Source of the DNA: Gemmatimonadota bacterium | GTDB taxonomy: Bacteria > Gemmatimonadota > Gemmatimonadetes > Gemmatimonadales > Gemmatimonadaceae | DNA length: 11,174 nucleotides | NCBI GenBank assembly: GCA_947475795.1 | Contig: CANJOX010000076.1 | Span: 1-11,174 of the forward strand | Reading direction: 5' to 3' | Translations under genes and position numbers: made by a program | The notes under the pieces: generated by a model | What the model was told of the DNA's origin: nothing | Database searches by the model: none | What the model saw: only the letters and a program-made list of their open reading frames with translations | In this document: positions 7,969-11,174 of the stretch, one piece after another | Numbering within the stretch: position 1 is the stretch's first letter | How the letters are laid out: each line of letters starts with the position of its first letter

Positions 7969-7977
7969 TCACGAAGT
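7962..7977. promoter_or_regulatory. Second inverted repeat ACTTCG-N4-CGAAGT beside the first
   Basis: Perfect 6-bp arms (7962-7967 and 7972-7977) flank ATCA. The site shares its edge base with the preceding dyad. It could be a second operator with related half-sites (ACTT/AAGT core) or a short hairpin. It lies just upstream of the candidate -35. Confidence 0.45.
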
Positions 7978-8009
7978 GCCCGCAAGCGCCCTGCCCCCGT
8001 CCCCTCAGG

Positions 8010-8765
8010 TCACCACGCCCGCTCCGCCCCCGTCCAGTCCAGAAAGCTGCCGGAGCGCTCCCGCGGCAGCCGCTCCATCTGGCTCAGCAATCCGCTCGCG
8101 GCCTCGTCGATCGGCACCCGGAATGCCGGACCGTCCGGCGTGGTGGCGAAGTGCCCCGGGTTGCCCAGCAGCAGCACCACCCGCTCGTCGAGCAGGTCGT
8201 GCGCCAGCGCCCGCATGTGCATGTGCAGCGCCGCGCTGCTCGCGCAGGTGGCGTAGTCCCCGCCCTGCGTCTTGCCGGCCAGCGATCCCAACCACGTGCT
8301 CACCACCAGCACCCGCGCCCCGTCCCGACTGGTCAGGAACGGCAGCAGCGTGCGCACCAGCAACAGCGGCGCCACGGCGTGTCGGCGGTAGTGCTCGGTG
8401 AGCCCGGTCCCCGACAGCGTGGACAGCAGCTCGTCGCGCTCCACGTCGGCCAGCTTGTCGTGTGGGCCGGGCTCGGCGGGGGCGATGATCAGCTGATCCA
8501 GCGTTTCGGTGAGGCTCTCCAGCACGGGCACGGCGTCGGCCATCATCGACGCATCGGCGGGGTCGAGCGCGATCAGCTCCAACCCGCCGTACTCGGCCCG
8601 CAGATCCGCCAGCACCGGCACGCGCGCCGGATTGCGCGCCGCGGCGTACACCTTGTCGCCGCGCATGAGGCACTGCCGCACCAGCTCCACGCCGAGCGGT
8701 CGGGCCGCACCGGTGACGAGGGTGCGACGCGGCGCGGCCAGCGCGTGCATCCCCGCGCCGCTCAC
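8010..8765 (-). CDS. Short-chain dehydrogenase/reductase family protein, active site degenerate
   Basis: This encodes 251 aa, a normal single-domain SDR length. The Rossmann start is clear: TLVTGAARPLG (TGxxxxxG at 18-25), AAARNPARV after beta-2, and DPAD at 68-71 for the adenine-proximal Asp. VVSTWLGSLAG keeps Ser156. The catalytic YxxxK is not intact: Tyr171 is followed by ATCASS, so the Lys position is Ala175 (or Ser177 if shifted). The usual NAG motif reads APAEPG. The C-terminal SGSFLDWTGAERAW resembles CsgA/C-factor-like SDRs. The GTG start at 8765 overlaps the threonine synthase stop as GTGA; an ATG five codons later is an alternative. It is the third gene of the threonine operon. It probably binds a nucleotide but may not be an ordinary oxidoreductase (inference). 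Confidence 0.85.
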   Translation of the reverse strand: MSGAGMHALAAPRRTLVTGAARPLGVELVRQCLMRGDKVYAAARNPARVPVLADLRAEYGGLELIALDPADASMMADAVPVLESLTETLDQLIIAPAEPGPHDKLADVERDELLSTLSGTGLTEHYRRHAVAPLLLVRTLLPFLTSRDGARVLVVSTWLGSLAGKTQGGDYATCASSAALHMHMRALAHDLLDERVVLLLGNPGHFATTPDGPAFRVPIDEAASGLLSQMERLPRERSGSFLDWTGAERAW

Positions 8766-10144
8766 GACGCGCCCCCGCGCATGCTGTGCAACACCGCTTC
8801 CACGGCACTCACCGTGGCGTCGATTTCGAGGGGGCGGTTGGCGCGGGGGTAGTCCTCGCGCTGGTGCAGCTCCACCAGCATGCCGGGATCCTTGAGTACG
8901 TGTCCGGTGAGGACCGCAACCACGGTGTCACCTGCTCCGATGATACCATCGCGCACTAATTGGCGTACGCCCGCCACGCTGGCCGCACTGGCCGGCTCGC
9001 ACCCCACCCCCGCCGCGTCGATGGTGACCTTGGCGTCGATGATCTCCTCGTCGGTGGCGGCAATCACGAGGCCGTCGGTTTCGCGGATCGCGCGCACGGC
9101 GCGATCCCACGACGCCGGATCACCGATGCGGATGGCGGTGGCGATCGTTTCGGCCTGCACCGTGTAGCGGGCGGCGAAATCCTCACGGAAGGCGCGCGCG
9201 AACGGCGCCGCCCCCGCCGCCTGCACGCTCACGAGGCGCGGCACTTTGGTGATGAGTCCCAGCGAGCGGGCTTCGCGCAGGGCTTTGCCGAAGGCCGCCG
9301 TGTTGCCCAGGTTGCCGGCCGGCAGCACGATGAAGTCGGGCGCGTTCCATCCCAGCTGTTGCAGCAGCTCGAACACGATGGTTTTCTGCCCTTCCACGCG
9401 CCACGGATTGATGGAGTTGAGCAGATAGATGCCCAGCTCGCGCGAGGCCTGCTGCACCAACCGCAGGCAGGCGTCGAAGTCGCCCTTCACCAGCAGCGTC
9501 CGCGCGCCATATGACAACGTTTGCGCCAGCTTGCCGAGCGCGATCTTGCCGGCGGGCACGAACACGAGTCCCGGAATACCCGCCTGTGCCGCATACGACG
9601 CGAGCGCGGCCGACGTGTTGCCGGTGCTGGCACACGCCACCGCGCTGGCCCCGATGCGCACGGCCTGCGTGGTCCCCACGGTCATGCCGCGGTCCTTGAA
9701 CGAGCCGGTAGGGTTGTGCCCTTCGTGCTTGATCAGGAGGCCGTCGCACCCCGTGTACTTCGCAATCGCCGCCCGCGACAACAGCGGCGTGTTCCCCTCG
9801 GGGTGGCTCACGATGGCGTCACCGGCACCGGGCATCACGATCGATTCGAAGCGCCACACCCCCGACGCGTGCCCCATCGGCACCACACAGCAGTGTTGCG
9901 CGAAGCGGTGCTTGAGCGCGTTGGGCGGCAGCGGCGCGCCGAACTCGTCCACCGGCGCGCGGTGGATGATCTCGAGCAGGCCGCCGCACGACGGACAGTC
10001 AGGCGCCGGATCGAGCGGCGACAACAGCTGCCCGCAGGCGGCACAGCGCTGAACACTCTGCTCGGCGCCGGCCGGCAATCCCGTCACCCCCGCAGGGAGC
10101 CAGATCGCGTCGGGCGGCAAGGTCTTGGCAAACGGCGTGATCAT
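8762..10144 (-). CDS. thrC: Threonine synthase
   Basis: This encodes 460 aa, converting O-phosphohomoserine to L-threonine with pyridoxal phosphate. It carries the fold-type II PLP signature HEGHNPTGSFKDRG, with Lys150 forming the Schiff base. A Ser/Thr-rich loop STGNTSAA follows near 173-180, the phosphate-binding loop PAGNLGN lies at 275-281, and a C-terminal TGHVLKDP at 413-420 is typical of threonine synthases. An N-terminal CxxC-CxxC set (Cys34, 37, 50, 53) looks like a zinc ribbon, as in many bacterial and archaeal ThrC. The ATG at 10144 overlaps the upstream TGA as ATGA, consistent with coupled translation after homoserine dehydrogenase. The frame remains open upstream, but that part is out of frame with the dehydrogenase and shows no homology. 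All key residues look intact. Confidence 0.96.
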   Translation of the reverse strand: MITPFAKTLPPDAIWLPAGVTGLPAGAEQSVQRCAACGQLLSPLDPAPDCPSCGGLLEIIHRAPVDEFGAPLPPNALKHRFAQHCCVVPMGHASGVWRFESIVMPGAGDAIVSHPEGNTPLLSRAAIAKYTGCDGLLIKHEGHNPTGSFKDRGMTVGTTQAVRIGASAVACASTGNTSAALASYAAQAGIPGLVFVPAGKIALGKLAQTLSYGARTLLVKGDFDACLRLVQQASRELGIYLLNSINPWRVEGQKTIVFELLQQLGWNAPDFIVLPAGNLGNTAAFGKALREARSLGLITKVPRLVSVQAAGAAPFARAFREDFAARYTVQAETIATAIRIGDPASWDRAVRAIRETDGLVIAATDEEIIDAKVTIDAAGVGCEPASAASVAGVRQLVRDGIIGAGDTVVAVLTGHVLKDPGMLVELHQREDYPRANRPLEIDATVSAVEAVLHSMRGGAS

Positions 10145-11174
10145 GACGGCGTGAGCTGAAGAATGTCGTTGAGCACACCGGCGGCCGTGACCGCCGGACC
10201 GGCTCCCGGGCCGGTGATGACGAGCGGATGCTCGCGGTACCGCATGGTGGTGAACACGATCTGATTGTCGGTGCCGCGCAACCCCGCCAGCGGGTGCGTG
10301 AGCGGCACCGCGCAGAGCCCCACCTTCACGGTGCGGGCGGTGGCGTTGAGCACGTAGCGCAGCACGCGCCCCTGCTTCGCCGCCGCGGCAAACCGGTCGG
10401 CCCACGCGGCATCCTGCTGCGCCAGCGAGGCCAGAAATTTCGGCAGCGGCATCGCGCGATACGCGGTCGGCACGAGCGACTCCACGGTGACATCGGCCAG
10501 ATCGCCGACGAAGCCCATCATGCGCGCCAGAATCAGCGCCTTGCGCGCCACGTCCATCCCCGACAGATCATCGCGCGGATCGGGCTCGGTGAAGCCGCGG
10601 GTCATCGCATCGCGCAGCGCCTCGCTGAACGCGCGCCCCTTGCCGATCTCGGTGAGCAGGAAGCCCAGCGTCCCCGACGTGCACCCCTCGATGCGCAGCA
10701 CGGTGTCGCCGGTTTCCACCAGCTTCGCGTAGCTGTCCATCACCGGCAGTCCGGCCCCCACGGTGGTTTCGTGCAGCAACCGCGATCCGTGCGCCGCCGC
10801 CAGCGCGCGCAGCGACGCCACCTCGGCGCGCGGCGCCGACAGCGGCCGCTTGTTGGCCATCACGATATCCATGTTGGCCATGATCGCCGCGCGGATGGCC
10901 GGCAGCGTTTCGTGCGCCGTGACATCCACCAGCACCGGACGCGACAGTGCATGCGCGCCGATGTGCGCCACGGCGTCGGCGGCCGATGCCGCGCGTCCGC
11001 CGGCCATCGTGGCGAGCGTCCCGCCCGCCTCTTTGGCGCGTGCGTACGACACCAACTGGCGCGCGCTCAGCCCGTCGGGGGCGAACACGTAGCCGCTGCG
11101 GTCGATGAGTCCCACGATGGTGGGCTTCACGCGGCGCCGCACGCGCGGCAGCATGCGCAGCAGTTCACGGCCGA
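10141..11174 (-). CDS. hom: Homoserine dehydrogenase, N-terminus cut by window edge (possibly ThrA-type)
   Basis: This reduces aspartate semialdehyde to homoserine with NAD(P)H. About 343 residues are in view and the frame stays open to the edge. The residues before the Met at 11154 read GRELLR, the helix after the nucleotide-binding GxGxxG loop, so that loop lies outside. It shows VANK-type MANKRPLS, ETTVGAGLPV, the catalytic TEPDPRDDLSGMDVARK (the Lys encoded near 10540) and a C-terminal PGAGPAVTAAGVLNDILQL. There is no C-terminal ACT domain. The sequence TEPDPRDDLSGMDVARKALILAR is very close to the dehydrogenase half of ThrA/MetL from memory, so an aspartokinase domain may precede it; the window cannot tell. 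It is coupled to thrC by ATGA. Threonine feedback cannot be assessed from this fragment. Confidence 0.94.
   Translation of the reverse strand, partial: GRELLRMLPRVRRRVKPTIVGLIDRSGYVFAPDGLSARQLVSYARAKEAGGTLATMAGGRAASAADAVAHIGAHALSRPVLVDVTAHETLPAIRAAIMANMDIVMANKRPLSAPRAEVASLRALAAAHGSRLLHETTVGAGLPVMDSYAKLVETGDTVLRIEGCTSGTLGFLLTEIGKGRAFSEALRDAMTRGFTEPDPRDDLSGMDVARKALILARMMGFVGDLADVTVESLVPTAYRAMPLPKFLASLAQQDAAWADRFAAAAKQGRVLRYVLNATARTVKVGLCAVPLTHPLAGLRGTDNQIVFTTMRYREHPLVITGPGAGPAVTAAGVLNDILQLTPS

Noticed and set aside
7209..8852. 547-aa plus-strand open frame
   Set aside because: It spans antisense of three genes and the promoter gap between two operons; composition is His/Arg/Gln-rich with no motif.
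10145..10405. Longer N-terminus for threonine synthase
   Set aside because: It lies out of frame inside conserved homoserine dehydrogenase sequence and adds only Arg/His/Gly-rich residues; the ATGA junction is the natural start.

Overview
The window is GC-rich DNA, with compact gene packing, frequent GTG starts and many 4- or 8-base start/stop overlaps. I infer a Gram-negative, non-cyanobacterial soil- or freshwater-type bacterium. Gemmatimonadota fits best: GC content, a Spy/CpxP-like exported protein, an outer-membrane-type lipoprotein, and a membrane protein paired with a winged-helix regulator. I have no search to confirm this placement.

Left region (1-2382): two minus-strand envelope genes, a DUF4403-like lipoprotein and a secreted protein cut by the window edge, are joined by an ATGA overlap. 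Facing away from them, starting only 28 bp from the lipoprotein start, is an exported Met/Gly-rich protein with two LTxxQ-like motifs. Positions 2383-2620 hold no gene I can support, but do hold GC hairpins and a 12-bp palindrome.

Central region (2621-6127, plus strand): a tight three-gene operon encodes a small unrecognised helical protein, a double-domain KaiC-like ATPase, and a PAS-HisKA-HATPase-REC hybrid histidine kinase. No kaiA or kaiB is visible. This looks like a KaiC-based signalling module coupled to a two-component system. It is the most interesting part of the window.

Right region (minus strand): two operons run leftwards. The first (7904 to 6117) encodes a polytopic membrane protein, a winged-helix regulator of the HTH_34 type and a short, divergent cis-prenyltransferase (UppS-like). 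A pair of overlapping dyads sits at its presumed promoter. The second (11174 to 8010) encodes homoserine dehydrogenase (N-terminus outside the window), threonine synthase and a degenerate short-chain dehydrogenase, all coupled by 4-base overlaps. It is an amino-acid biosynthesis operon (aspartate semialdehyde to threonine) without thrB in view. The hybrid kinase and uppS genes converge and overlap by 11 bp.
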